Assembly: GCF_900406815.1 (NCBI RefSeq)
Contig: NZ_OVCN01000002.1
Location: 62,001 to 126,000, forward strand
Direction of reading: 5' to 3'
DNA from: Acinetobacter haemolyticus
GTDB taxonomy: Bacteria; Pseudomonadota; Gammaproteobacteria; Pseudomonadales; Moraxellaceae
Length of the DNA: 64,000 nt
The position numbers were made by a program, and so were the translations under genes. Below are positions 44,056 through 53,518 of the stretch, piece after piece; position 1 is the stretch's first letter, and every line of letters begins with the position of its first letter. Under the pieces are notes generated by a model that saw only the letters and a program-made list of their open reading frames with translations, did no database searches and was not told the DNA's origin.

Positions 44056-44484
44056 TCAATTGCTTGTTACTGCTTGGGCACTTGCTGTTTGCGGTACTTG
44101 AGCATTAGCTGTTTGTGCAGCCGCAGCATTTGCAGCTTGTACCGCCGCTTCGCCAATTAAAGCGATCTTCGCTTTTTCTTGGCTTTTCTCAGACAACGCA
44201 GGATTTGATGCCACAATACGATCAATATTTGCTGAATTTGCAGGAGCAATGGCAGCAGTTTGCAACACGATTGGACGATTACCTGTATCACCTAAGGTAT
44301 AGCGAATCCCGGTGCGTGGACTAATCACTGTTGTCACATCACGCTTTACTTGAGCCTGAGCAGAAGTCTCACCTTTTGCAGCCTGCACTTTTTCCACTGT
44401 AGTGGTTTGAGCTGCATCTTTTGCAAATGCAAAGCTTGATACTGCTGCACTTGCCAAAATTAAAAGTTGTAATGGTTTTTTCAT
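44056..44484 (-). CDS. Exported protein of unknown function
   Basis: 142 residues. The signal peptide is clear (MKKPLQLLILASAAVSSFAFA). The mature part is Ala/Gln/Thr-rich: DVTTVISPRTGIRYTLGDTGNRPIVLQTAAI is the only stretch that looks folded (residues ~50-80), and the C-terminus is a low-complexity Ala/Gln/Asn run. No family recognised. It is monocistronic, upstream of secA's terminator, and convergent with lpxO. Confidence 0.7.
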   Translation of the reverse strand: MKKPLQLLILASAAVSSFAFAKDAAQTTTVEKVQAAKGETSAQAQVKRDVTTVISPRTGIRYTLGDTGNRPIVLQTAAIAPANSANIDRIVASNPALSEKSQEKAKIALIGEAAVQAANAAAAQTANAQVPQTASAQAVTSN

Positions 44485-44574
44485 TGTCTTCCCGCTTTTA
44501 ATATCAATTCAGTCAAGAACTGTAAGTTCGATAATCAAACTACAAAGCTTGATTAGACTCAAGTAGTTTATCGT

Positions 44575-44603
44575 AAAAAAGCAGAGCCTATGCTCTGCTT
44601 TTT
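44575..44603 (-). terminator. Intrinsic terminator after secA
   Basis: AAAAAGCAGAGC-CTAT-GCTCTGCTTTTT. It lies 19 bases past the secA stop; the 44485-44574 stretch holds the promoter side of the exported-protein gene. Confidence 0.9.
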
Positions 44604-44621
44604 GATAACAGCAATTTCACA

Positions 44622-47354
44622 TTAGAGTTTGCCGTGACATTGTTTATACTTTAAACCTGAACCACATGGGCAAGGCGCATTACGACTTTCTGGCACTGGG
44701 AATGCTGCATTATTAGTCTGTTCTGTTTCTTCAGAAGCAGTCACTTCACCCGTTAAACCATCAACTTCATCATGCTCAAAAGAAAGTCGCATCGATTCAG
44801 CCTGACGTTGTTGCTGTGCTTCCATTTCTGCTAGCTCTTCAGCTGTAGGAACATGCACACGAGATAAATCAGTTACAACATCTGATTTAATCACACCCAG
44901 CATATTCACAAACAAATTAAAGGCTTCTTTCTTATACTCTTGTTCAGGGTTTTTCTGCGCATAACCACGCAAATGAATCCCTTGACGCAAGTAATCCATC
45001 GCCGCCAAATGATCTTTCCAATGGCGATCAAGTGAATTTAGCATAAAGTGGCGTTCTAACATCACTGCTGATTCAGCGCCCATTTGTTCACGGCGTTGAC
45101 GATAACGGTTCACAACCTCATCTGAAATACGAGAAATTAGGCCTTCTTCGTCTAAACGACGATCTTGGTTTAACCATTGCTGAACAGGTAATTCAATGCC
45201 TAAATCCACTTTTAAAGCATTTTCTAAACCTTCGATATCCCATTGGTCATGAACTGATTCTGGCGGAATAAAGTTGGCGATCACACCTTTGATTACTTCA
45301 CGATGCATTTCTTCGATGTAGTCTTGCAATGTACTTTCAGCAAGAACTTCGTCACGTTGTGAATAAATAATCTTACGCTGTTCGTTGTTAACATCATCAT
45401 ACTTCAATAAGTTCTTACGAATATCAAAGTTACGCGCTTCAACTTTACGTTGGGCATTTTCAATCGAACGACTTACCATTTTATGCTCAATGGCTTCGTT
45501 TTCTTGTAAGCCCATCGCACGCATCATGGAAACGACACGATCACCAGCGAAAATACGCATCAAATCATCTTCAAGCGATAAATAGAAACGAGATACACCT
45601 GGATCGCCCTGACGACCTGCACGACCACGCAACTGGTTATCAATACGGCGTGATTCGTGGCGTTCAGAACCAATGATATGTAAACCACCTGATGCTAATA
45701 CATCTTCATGGTCTTTTTCCCATTGCGCTTGTAAACGTACTTCATCTTCAGGTGTAGGATTTTCAATTTTCGTAAGCTTAGCTTTCCAGTTACCGCCAAG
45801 CAAAATATCAGTACCACGACCTGCCATGTTAGTTGCAATAGTTACTGCATTCGGGCTACCCGCTTGCGCAATGATATCTGCTTCACGCTCATGCTGCTTC
45901 GCATTCAGTACTTCGTGATGGATACCTGCCTGTAATAATTTTGAAGACAGGATTTCACTTGCTTCAATCGTTGCAGTACCAATCAGAATAGGTGCTACAC
46001 CCTTTTGACGAATATTGGTAATTTCTTCAATAATGGCATTATATTTACCATTGCGATTTAAATAGATTAAATCATTATGGTCGATACGAACCATTGGTCT
46101 ATGCGTTGGAATGATTACCACATCCAAGCCATAAATTTCTTTCATTTCCGCCGCTTCAGTATCAGCAGTACCTGTCATACCTGAAAGCTTTTTGTATAAA
46201 CGGAAATAGTTCTGGAATGTCGTCGTTGCAAGGGTTTGGTTTTCTGGTTGAATTTCCATGTTTTCCTTGGCTTCAACCGCCTGATGCAGACCTTCTGACC
46301 AACGGCGACCCGGCATGGTACGACCCGTGCTTTCATCCACAATGATCACTTCTTCTTTTTGTGTTTGTGGGTTAATACCGATGATATAGTGCACGTTCTT
46401 TTGATATAAATAGTGCGCACGAATTGCTGCCGTCACATGATGAACCAAATTTAGATTGGTTGCTGAATAAAGGCTCTCACCTTCTGCCAACAAACCCATT
46501 TGAATCAATTCTTGTTCAACAGTCTCATAGCCGATTTCAGTCATTTCAACAGAACGCTGCTTTTCGTCTACCCAGAAATGCCCACCATCCGCAACTTTTT
46601 CTTCTTTCTGAGGTTTTAATTTTGGCGGAATACTGTTGATTAGCTGATATAAATGAGAAGAATCTTCACTTTGCCCTGAAATAATTAATGGAGTACGTGC
46701 TTCATCAATTAAGATGGAGTCAACCTCATCAATGATGGCATAACTTAAACCACGTTGCTTTTTCTCTTGTAGAGAAAACACCATGTTGTCGCGAAGATAG
46801 TCAAAACCAAATTCGTTATTGGTACCGTAAGTAATGTCTGCAAGATAAGCTTGCGCTTTCTCATCAGGCATTTGCATTGAATAAATTACACCAATACTCA
46901 AACCTAAAAATTCGAATAATGGACGGTTTAACTCGGCATCACGTTGTGCCAAGTAGTCATTCACAGTAATCACGTGAACGCCTTGCCCACTTAACGCATT
47001 GAGATAACATGCCAAGGTACCCATCAAGGTTTTACCTTCACCTGTACGCATCTCGGCAATTTTACCTTCGTGTAAGGTAATACCACCAATCAACTGTACG
47101 TCATAATGGCGCATGCCCATGACACGTTTAGCAGCCTCTCGACAGACTGCAAAAGCTTCAGGCAATAATTTATCTAGACTTTCACCGTTTTGGAAACGTT
47201 GTTTGAATTCTGGAGTTTTTGCAGAGAGGTCTGCATCGTTAAGAGTAGATATCGTCGGTTCAAGCGCATTGATTTGCTCAACAATTTTACGCATGCGTTT
47301 GAGCTCACGCTCATTTTTAGTACCGAAGATACCTCCGATCAGACTTGCCAACAT
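44622..47354 (-). CDS. secA: Protein translocase subunit SecA
   Basis: 910 residues, full SecA length. The ATPase drives preproteins through SecYEG. Seen: the N-terminal [18 protein letters not shown], Walker [10 protein letters not shown] (residues ~100-108), DEAD-type [19 protein letters not shown], the PPXD domain, [12 protein letters not shown] in NBD2, [18 protein letters not shown], and the C-terminal zinc finger [14 protein letters not shown] that binds SecB. No secM or other sec gene is adjacent, and the gene ends in a strong terminator. Confidence 0.98.
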   Translation of the reverse strand: MLASLIGGIFGTKNERELKRMRKIVEQINALEPTISTLNDADLSAKTPEFKQRFQNGESLDKLLPEAFAVCREAAKRVMGMRHYDVQLIGGITLHEGKIAEMRTGEGKTLMGTLACYLNALSGQGVHVITVNDYLAQRDAELNRPLFEFLGLSIGVIYSMQMPDEKAQAYLADITYGTNNEFGFDYLRDNMVFSLQEKKQRGLSYAIIDEVDSILIDEARTPLIISGQSEDSSHLYQLINSIPPKLKPQKEEKVADGGHFWVDEKQRSVEMTEIGYETVEQELIQMGLLAEGESLYSATNLNLVHHVTAAIRAHYLYQKNVHYIIGINPQTQKEEVIIVDESTGRTMPGRRWSEGLHQAVEAKENMEIQPENQTLATTTFQNYFRLYKKLSGMTGTADTEAAEMKEIYGLDVVIIPTHRPMVRIDHNDLIYLNRNGKYNAIIEEITNIRQKGVAPILIGTATIEASEILSSKLLQAGIHHEVLNAKQHEREADIIAQAGSPNAVTIATNMAGRGTDILLGGNWKAKLTKIENPTPEDEVRLQAQWEKDHEDVLASGGLHIIGSERHESRRIDNQLRGRAGRQGDPGVSRFYLSLEDDLMRIFAGDRVVSMMRAMGLQENEAIEHKMVSRSIENAQRKVEARNFDIRKNLLKYDDVNNEQRKIIYSQRDEVLAESTLQDYIEEMHREVIKGVIANFIPPESVHDQWDIEGLENALKVDLGIELPVQQWLNQDRRLDEEGLISRISDEVVNRYRQRREQMGAESAVMLERHFMLNSLDRHWKDHLAAMDYLRQGIHLRGYAQKNPEQEYKKEAFNLFVNMLGVIKSDVVTDLSRVHVPTAEELAEMEAQQQRQAESMRLSFEHDEVDGLTGEVTASEETEQTNNAAFPVPESRNAPCPCGSGLKYKQCHGKL

Positions 47355-47718
47355 GAATAAACTCTCTAATCCTGTTTGTTATAAGGTTTGGAAATATCAA
47401 CAAACCTTAGGTCGGTTAATTTTTTCTTAGCTGTTATTATGGAGTCAGAAATAAGAACTACAAGTGCTTTACATCCAAACAGTTAAAAAAACCTGCAAAA
47501 TGATTCTGACATCATGCAACCAAAGATCGTTAATGTAGCAAATTTGCCTTTGCGTTACATCGATTTAAATGTGAATTTCTGATGATTTTTATATCAATAA
47601 GCCTGCCTCTATATATTTTAAAATGATAAAAAAATCAAAAAACAATAATTTTATTTATATAAAAAATACCGCATATTGAGTTATCGCATGATTAGAAACA
47701 TAGATTTGAGGATTCGGC
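47355..47718. other. Divergent intergenic region between secA and the peroxiredoxin gene
   Basis: 364 bases, strongly AT-rich on the peroxiredoxin side. It must hold both promoters. I find no ORF, RNA-like structure or clear operator, including no OxyR-type palindrome I could defend. Confidence 0.45.
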
Positions 47719-48354
47719 ATGACATTACGCTTAGGTGACATCGCACCCAACTTTCAACAAGCTTCAAGTGAAGGCACAATCGATTTTTATGACTTCTTAG
47801 GCGATGGTTGGGGAATTTTATTTTCACATCCTGCAGACTACACCCCTGTCTGCACGACGGAACTTGGCTATACTGCCAAGCTGAAAGATGAGTTTGATAA
47901 GCGTGGTGTTAAAGCAATTGCGCTCTCAGTGGACGATGTTGAATCACATAAAGGCTGGATTCAGGACATCAACGAGACTCAAGACACTACGGTGAATTTT
48001 CCAATCATTGCAGATAAAGATCGTAAAGTATCTGAGCTATACGGTTTTATTCATCCCAATGCCAGCGAAACCTTAACTGTACGTTCATTGGTGATTATCG
48101 ACCCAAATAAAAAGGTCCGTCTAATCATTACCTACCCTGCTTCTACAGGTCGCAACTTTAATGAAGTATTACGTGTTGTAGACTCACTACAATTGACAGA
48201 TCAACACAAGGTAGCAACGCCAGCGAACTGGCAACAAGGCGAAGAGGTCGTCATTGTTCCTTCATTGCAAGACGAGGAAGAAATCAAACAACGCTTTCCT
48301 AAAGGTTATAAAGCAGTGAAACCTTATTTAAGATTCACAGCCCAACCAGAATAA
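47719..48354 (+). CDS. 1-Cys peroxiredoxin (Prx6/LsfA type)
   Basis: 211 residues with a single cysteine, Cys45 in HPADYTPVCTTELG, the peroxidatic site with the PxxxT/SxxC motif. No resolving cysteine exists, so it is of the 1-Cys Prx6 class, which reduces peroxides with outside thiols such as glutathione or ascorbate. VRSLVIIDPNKKVR and TGRNFNEVLRVVDSLQ are the usual dimer-side strands. It probably defends against peroxide. It is monocistronic with a terminator. Confidence 0.92.
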   Translation: MTLRLGDIAPNFQQASSEGTIDFYDFLGDGWGILFSHPADYTPVCTTELGYTAKLKDEFDKRGVKAIALSVDDVESHKGWIQDINETQDTTVNFPIIADKDRKVSELYGFIHPNASETLTVRSLVIIDPNKKVRLIITYPASTGRNFNEVLRVVDSLQLTDQHKVATPANWQQGEEVVIVPSLQDEEEIKQRFPKGYKAVKPYLRFTAQPE

Positions 48355-48382
48355 CAAAAACAGAGAAAATTTGTGATGGATC

Positions 48383-48418
48383 TAAGCCCTTGAAGCATTG
48401 CGTTTTAAGGGCTTTTTA
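48383..48418 (+). terminator. Intrinsic terminator after the peroxiredoxin gene
   Basis: AAGCCCTT / AAGGGCTT stem with a 15-base loop, then TTTTTAAT. Confidence 0.8.
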
Positions 48419-48564
48419 ATCTACTGATGGTTTAAGATAAGAAAAAATTTAAAGCATTCATTTTTTACATATACTTCGCTTTTTGTAGTTTCCCGCTTAA
48501 CTTCCATTTATCATTCAGTTAATTTGTGCGCACAACTTTTCTAGATCCAATCACGACCTTTACA

Positions 48565-49146
48565 ATGAAAAAATTATTGATCAGCACTGTTCTCCTTAGC
48601 ACACTCAGCGTGAGTGGCTGTATGAAATACCCCAGCCTAAGTGATGAACAACGTCCAAGCAATTGGGGAACATTGATTTCTAATACCCATAACTTCTATC
48701 AAGTTAGCCAAGACGTTTATCGAAGCGAACAACCTGATGCGGATTTGATGGGTAGCTTAAAACAGCATCAAATCCATACGGTAATCAATCTCAGAGCTCG
48801 TAATAAAGATGCGAATGTTTTTAAAGCTCAAGATTTTAATCTGGTACATATCCCAATCCACACTTGGGCAATCAATCGTGATGATCTCTTAACTGCAATG
48901 CAAACAATCCAAACTGCAAAACAACAACATCAAAAAGTTTTAGTCCATTGCTATCACGGCTCTGATCGTACAGGTGCAACCATTGCGATGTATCGAATCA
49001 TTTTTGAAAACTGGTCAATCGAAGATGCGGTCAAAGAAATGAAACAAGGAGGATATGGCTATCATGTTATCTGGAAAAACATTGAACATTTATTCACCCC
49101 AGACAATGTAAAATGGATTCAACAGCAACTATTGAATCCATCATAA
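48565..49146 (+). CDS. Lipoprotein dual-specificity/tyrosine phosphatase-like protein
   Basis: 193 residues from ATG 48565. The N-terminus is a lipoprotein signal with lipobox (LSTLSVSGC). The rest is a DSP fold: VYRSEQPDADLMGSLKQHQIHTVINLR, and the P-loop HCYHGSDRTG, which is H-C-x5-R-T and holds the catalytic cysteine. Such periplasmic phosphatases resemble the plant-type atypical DSPs and may act on phosphoproteins, phosphoinositides or other phosphates. A GTG at 48526 would add 13 residues ahead of the signal and is rejected. Confidence 0.85.
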   Translation: MKKLLISTVLLSTLSVSGCMKYPSLSDEQRPSNWGTLISNTHNFYQVSQDVYRSEQPDADLMGSLKQHQIHTVINLRARNKDANVFKAQDFNLVHIPIHTWAINRDDLLTAMQTIQTAKQQHQKVLVHCYHGSDRTGATIAMYRIIFENWSIEDAVKEMKQGGYGYHVIWKNIEHLFTPDNVKWIQQQLLNPS

Positions 49147-49157
49147 CTTAACTTAGA

Positions 49158-49189
49158 AAAAAACAGGGGCGAAAAGCCCCTGTCTTATT
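49158..49189. terminator. Bidirectional terminator of the phosphatase and SPOR genes
   Basis: AACAGGGGC-GAAA-AGCCCCTGT with A and T runs. It lies between the two convergent genes, touching the SPOR gene stop. Confidence 0.9.
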
Positions 49190-50224
49190 TTAACGTTGAT
49201 CAAGTGGAACCCAATCAATCACCCATGCTGATTTCATATTCAAACTTTCATCTGCTGCAATCTTTTTACGGGCTGCGTCAGCCGTTTCTCTATCTTTAGA
49301 TGGACCAACCATGATACGTATTCCTTTCGAGGTTGGACTGGTTGTGACTTTATAACCTTTAGCTCTTAGTTTGGATACCACAGCATCTGCATTGGCCTGA
49401 TTTGCAGCCAAGGCCACTTGAACCATCCAGTTTTTATCACCGTTTTCCATAAGTTCACGTGCTTTTTCTGCTTCAGCTTTTTTCTTTGCTTCTTCTTCAG
49501 CTTTACGCTTGTCCTCAGCTGCTTTTTTCTCTGCTTCAGCCTTACGCTTCTCTTCTGCAGCTTTCTTCTCCGCCTCGGCTTTACGCTTCTCCTCAGCAGC
49601 CTTTTTCTCTGCTTCAGCCTTACGCTTGTCTTCTGCAGCTTTTCTCTCCGCTTCAGCCTTACGTTTTTCTTCAGCCGTGGCTTTCTCAGCCTCTAACCTA
49701 CGCTTATCCTCAGCCGCTTTTTTCTCTGCTTCAGCCTTACGCTTCTCTTCTAGTTTGCGTTTTTCTTCAGCTAATCGTTGAGCTTTCGCCGCATCATCCT
49801 CAATTAATTCTGGCGGTATATTGTCAGAGCTTTGCTGTGCTGCCATACGTCTTGCATTAATTGCCGCATATTCTTCTGCTGCTTTACGCGCAGCTGCTGC
49901 CTCGGCTTCTTGTTGCATTTTCAAAAATTCGGCAGCGCGAGCTTCCTGTTCTGCAACTGCCTTTTCACGTGCATGTCGCTGCTCTTCAAGTAGACGCTTT
50001 TCTGTTTCAACATCAATTGCCAGAGGTTGCAATGACACCATTTCGCTATCTTGTGCTGGTTGTGCCAACTTAGGCTTTGACTCAGTTTGAGCACTTTGTT
50101 GTGCTGTTCTCACTTGAGCTTTGTCTTGCTCTATTTCTTCATTACCTTTAAGAAGTAATGCTGCCAATAAAACACCACCTCCAAGTAGAACAACGCCACC
50201 CATCCAGCGTTGTTTGTTATTCAT
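49190..50224 (-). CDS. SPOR-domain membrane protein with long charged coiled coil
   Basis: 344 residues. A short cytoplasmic start, a transmembrane helix (GGVVLLGGGVLLAALLL, residues ~9-25), an Ala/Lys/Glu/Arg coiled coil (residues ~75-255) with repeats of KRKAEAEKKAAEE, and a C-terminal SPOR domain (NWMVQVALAANQANADAVVSKLRAKGYKV ... IRIMVGPSKDRETADAARKKI) that binds denuded septal glycan. It matches DedD-like proteins placed after folC in gammaproteobacteria and likely aids cell division. The start overlaps the folC stop (ATGA at 50221-50224); an ATG two codons upstream (50230) is also possible. Confidence 0.88.
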   Translation of the reverse strand: MNNKQRWMGGVVLLGGGVLLAALLLKGNEEIEQDKAQVRTAQQSAQTESKPKLAQPAQDSEMVSLQPLAIDVETEKRLLEEQRHAREKAVAEQEARAAEFLKMQQEAEAAAARKAAEEYAAINARRMAAQQSSDNIPPELIEDDAAKAQRLAEEKRKLEEKRKAEAEKKAAEDKRRLEAEKATAEEKRKAEAERKAAEDKRKAEAEKKAAEEKRKAEAEKKAAEEKRKAEAEKKAAEDKRKAEEEAKKKAEAEKARELMENGDKNWMVQVALAANQANADAVVSKLRAKGYKVTTSPTSKGIRIMVGPSKDRETADAARKKIAADESLNMKSAWVIDWVPLDQR

Positions 50225-51507
50225 TGACATTGTTCTAAATACTCCCAGACCGCTTCCAAGGTATGAAACGAACCACAGACTAAAATCAGCTGATTGTTAT
50301 TACATTTCTTCAGCGTAGTTTCAAATGCTTGCTGGATACTGCCAAACTCACATACCTGTTGACCTTGCAATGCATCTTGTAACTGTTGCATTGGTGCAGC
50401 TCTAGGCACATCTAAAGTAGCAATAAACCAATTTTTTACTGTTGTTTTTAGTAAATTCGTGACCGATGCAACGTCTTTATCTGCCAACATTGAAAATACT
50501 GCAACAACTTCTGTGTACTGTTTATTGTATTTTAGAAAATTTCGCAACTGCTTCAATAAAAATTCAACGCCATGTGCATTATGTCCGGCATCAAAAATAA
50601 CCGTTTGACCTTGAACCTGACGAATCTCAAACCGCCCTTGCAACGCTGCTCGCTGAATACCCATTGCAATTGAATCTTGAGAGATGGCAATCCCACTTGC
50701 CAGTATCGCTGCCACAGCTGTAGAGATATTTTCAAGTGCCAACTGACCTTTCGGAAGTTTTAATGTTGTTCCTGAAGAGGCAAATGACCAAGTCTCCCCA
50801 TCCTCATTTGGCTGATAAAAATAATCTCGGTTTAACACATAGAGCTGGGCTTGTGCTTCAGTAACTTTATCTTGAATCGCTTGTGGAAGCTGTTGATGTC
50901 CTGCAAAAATAACAGGAATATCAGGACGAATAATACCTGCTTTCTCGAAAGCGATTTTTTCAACCGTATCGCCTAACCAATCCGTGTGATCCAAACCAAT
51001 ATTAGTAATCACCGCAATATCTGGATCAATGACATTTACAACATCAAGACGACCACCAAGCCCCACCTCAAGTACCCAAACATCACACTGTTGTTGCTTA
51101 AAAATGACAAAAGCAGCTAATGTCGTGGCTTCAAAGAAAGATAGACTGAGATCACACTCACGGCGTGCTTGGTCTACAGCCACAAAAGCATCGATCAAAC
51201 TCTGATCATCGATCTCAATACCGGCCAATTTCACGCGCTCATTAAAACGATAAATATGGGGGGATTGATACAATCCCACTTTATAACCGTGCGCATTTAA
51301 AATTGCCGCCAACGTGGTCGTCGTTGAACCTTTGCCATTCGTACCAGCAACCGTAAAGACCTTTGCTTTAGGTCGCATCACTCCCAACTTTTCAGCGACA
51401 GGAATAACGCGCTCTAATCCTAAATCAATGCCTGTAACGTGAACATGGCTCCAATAATCGAGCCATGTTGTTAATGTATCTGTTGAATGTGGAGCGTGTG
51501 GTTTCAA
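50221..51507 (-). CDS. folC: Bifunctional dihydrofolate synthase / folylpolyglutamate synthase
   Basis: 428 residues. It adds glutamate to dihydropteroate and to folates using ATP. Seen: a Mur-ligase type P-loop TVAGTNGKGSTTTTLAA, the KVGLYQSPHIYRFNERVKL loop, SFFEATTLAAFVIF, VLEVGLGGRLDVVN, ITNIGLDHTDWLG, and IFDAGHNAHGVEFLL in the C-terminal domain. Its start overlaps the accD stop (ATGA), and its stop overlaps the SPOR start, so it sits in a tightly coupled operon. Confidence 0.96.
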   Translation of the reverse strand: MKPHAPHSTDTLTTWLDYWSHVHVTGIDLGLERVIPVAEKLGVMRPKAKVFTVAGTNGKGSTTTTLAAILNAHGYKVGLYQSPHIYRFNERVKLAGIEIDDQSLIDAFVAVDQARRECDLSLSFFEATTLAAFVIFKQQQCDVWVLEVGLGGRLDVVNVIDPDIAVITNIGLDHTDWLGDTVEKIAFEKAGIIRPDIPVIFAGHQQLPQAIQDKVTEAQAQLYVLNRDYFYQPNEDGETWSFASSGTTLKLPKGQLALENISTAVAAILASGIAISQDSIAMGIQRAALQGRFEIRQVQGQTVIFDAGHNAHGVEFLLKQLRNFLKYNKQYTEVVAVFSMLADKDVASVTNLLKTTVKNWFIATLDVPRAAPMQQLQDALQGQQVCEFGSIQQAFETTLKKCNNNQLILVCGSFHTLEAVWEYLEQCQ

Positions 51508-52400
51508 GGTAGGTTCATCAGCTTTGCAACAAGTCGATATACAGTATCACGTAATGCGTGACGATGAACAATTTGATCGACTACACCATGATCAAGCAAA
51601 TACTCAGCGCGCTGGAACGGTTCTTCTAACTTTTCCCGCACCGTTTGTTCAATAACACGCTTACCCGCGAAGCCAATCATGGCTTTTGGTTCAGCAATAT
51701 GAACATCACCTAACATGGCCAATGATGCCGTTACACCGCCATAGACAGGGTGAGTAAGTACAACCACATAAGGAACGCGCGCATCTTTCATTTTTTGAAT
51801 CGCAGCTGCAGTACGAGCCATTTGCATTAAAGACAACATGCCTTCTTGCATACGCGCACCGCCAGATGCTGCAAAACAAACCATCGGTTGATGAAGTTCA
51901 ATTGCTCGTTCAGCCGCCTGAACAAAACGATCGCCCACCACGGTACCCATTGAGCCGCCCATAAAGTCGAAATCAAAAGCACATGCTATTAAATCTAGTC
52001 CTTTGAGTGAACCTTGCATCACTACAAGCGCTTCAGTCTCACCTGTTTTATCTTGTGCTTCACGCATACGTTCAGGATAAGGTTTACTATCCACAAATTT
52101 TAACGGGTCTTTAGCACTGAATTCTTGACCGAGTTCTGCGTCCACTTGGTCAAAAAACCAATTCAAGCGATCACGGGCACGCATACGTAAATGCTCGTCA
52201 CATTGCGGACAGACATAGGCATTGAATGACATTGCTGTACGTGTCACTAAAGCATGACATTCTGGACATTCAATCGTTGGCTCAGTAAAAGTCGCCTTGA
52301 ATATCTGCTGTTCATTCGCAACCTGAATACCTGGGACTTGACGCTCAGTCCAAGGCGTTGACGGGTTCAGAACCGTCCCTGCTGTTAATTCTTGACTCAT
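51504..52400 (-). CDS. accD: Acetyl-CoA carboxylase carboxyltransferase subunit beta
   Basis: 298 residues. AccD pairs with AccA to move a carboxyl group from biotin to acetyl-CoA in the first step of fatty-acid synthesis. The N-terminal zinc ribbon is visible as C-x2-C...C-x2-C (IECPECHALV, YVCPQCDEHL). The carboxyltransferase core follows: GGSMGTVVGDRFVQAAERAI, FAASGGARMQEG, VVLTHPVYGGVTASLAMLGDVHIAEPKA and FAGKRVIEQT. The start overlaps the trpA stop (ATGA at 52397-52400). Confidence 0.97.
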   Translation of the reverse strand: MSQELTAGTVLNPSTPWTERQVPGIQVANEQQIFKATFTEPTIECPECHALVTRTAMSFNAYVCPQCDEHLRMRARDRLNWFFDQVDAELGQEFSAKDPLKFVDSKPYPERMREAQDKTGETEALVVMQGSLKGLDLIACAFDFDFMGGSMGTVVGDRFVQAAERAIELHQPMVCFAASGGARMQEGMLSLMQMARTAAAIQKMKDARVPYVVVLTHPVYGGVTASLAMLGDVHIAEPKAMIGFAGKRVIEQTVREKLEEPFQRAEYLLDHGVVDQIVHRHALRDTVYRLVAKLMNLP

Positions 52401-53200
52401 ACTAACTCATCGAGCGCAGCTCGAAGCTCCTTCACTTTATTCACCGTCTGTTGCACAGCCTCATCTGCTGGCAATGTCGCAAAAGATTTAACGAAAGCAC
52501 TTCCTACAATCACTGCATCAGCGACTTGACCCATGGCTTTTGCAGATGCTGCATCGCTAATACCAAAACCAACTCCCACTGGAACAGTGGTTTTAGTTTT
52601 AATTTTTGCAATACGTGCTGCTGCCTCAGAAGTATCTAATGTCGCTGCACCCGTCACACCCTTGAGTGACACGTAATACACAAAGCCGCTTGCTTGATCA
52701 ACCACATGTTGAATACGCTGATCTGTTGAAGTTGGCGCAAGTAAAAAGATTTGATCCATCTCATTTTGTTTTAAGACTTCACTAAACTGCTTTGAAGCTT
52801 CTGGCGGTAAATCTACCAAAAGAACACCATCTACACCGCACGCTTTCGCATAGGCAACAAACTTTTCATAACCAATGACTTCAACAGGATTTAAATACCC
52901 CATCAAAACCACTGGCGTTGTTTGATCTTGCTCACGAAAGGCTTTCACCATATCCAATGCATCAAGTGTATTGGTTCCACCAGCCAAAGCGCGCTCAGCA
53001 GCCAAGGCAATCACTGGACCATCCGCCATAGGATCGGAGAATGGTAAACCAAGCTCAATCACATCGACGCCTGCTTCAACCATTTGATGAAGCAATGGAA
53101 CAGTTACCTGTGGATGCGGATCACCTGCCATAACATAAGAAACAAGCGCTTTACGTTGCTGAGATTTAAGCTGTTCAAAACGAGTGGCAAGACGTGACAT
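52397..53200 (-). CDS. trpA: Tryptophan synthase alpha subunit
   Basis: 267 residues. It cleaves indole-3-glycerol phosphate to indole, which passes to TrpB. The catalytic residues are visible: Glu in VDVIELGLPFSDPMADGP, Asp in VDGVLLVDLP, and the phosphate loop VGVGFGISDA with VIVGSAFV. It is the first gene of the trpA-accD-folC-SPOR operon; trpB lies 6.8 kb away in trpFB. The 318-base region upstream (53201-53518) contains no gene; it holds the promoters of trpA and the NhaC gene, but I see no attenuator. Confidence 0.97.
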   Translation of the reverse strand: MSRLATRFEQLKSQQRKALVSYVMAGDPHPQVTVPLLHQMVEAGVDVIELGLPFSDPMADGPVIALAAERALAGGTNTLDALDMVKAFREQDQTTPVVLMGYLNPVEVIGYEKFVAYAKACGVDGVLLVDLPPEASKQFSEVLKQNEMDQIFLLAPTSTDQRIQHVVDQASGFVYYVSLKGVTGAATLDTSEAAARIAKIKTKTTVPVGVGFGISDAASAKAMGQVADAVIVGSAFVKSFATLPADEAVQQTVNKVKELRAALDELV

Positions 53201-53518
53201 AGGATTATGCTTTCCTTGATTTATATTGGAGCCTGCTTGACATTTTACAGATGCACATTGCAGTCCCCTAAGTTGAGGAGTTGTTTGTAGTTAGACAAAA
53301 ACACTGCATTGTAACGCTATTTTTTGCTCATTGAACAGAGTTTGACGTGATTGCAGTGCTGATTGTCCTTACCAACAACAGCCCCTACACATTTATCTAT
53401 ATTTTCGTTTTTTTCTCAATGATCAAAGCTTCCTAATTTCGAACCAATCTTTCTCCATTTTAGAAATGAGCCAAGCTCCTTTATACTATGCCCACTTTTT
53501 AAATTTTCTTTTGATTTT

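Noticed and set aside
47355-47718. OxyR-type operator before the peroxiredoxin gene
   Set aside because: The region is AT-rich and no spaced palindrome of the expected form could be defended by eye.
49418-50090. Several long plus-strand frames with Ser/Ala/Phe repeats
   Set aside because: They are the complement of the Lys/Glu/Ala coiled coil of the SPOR protein, which lacks stops on both strands because of its repeated codons.
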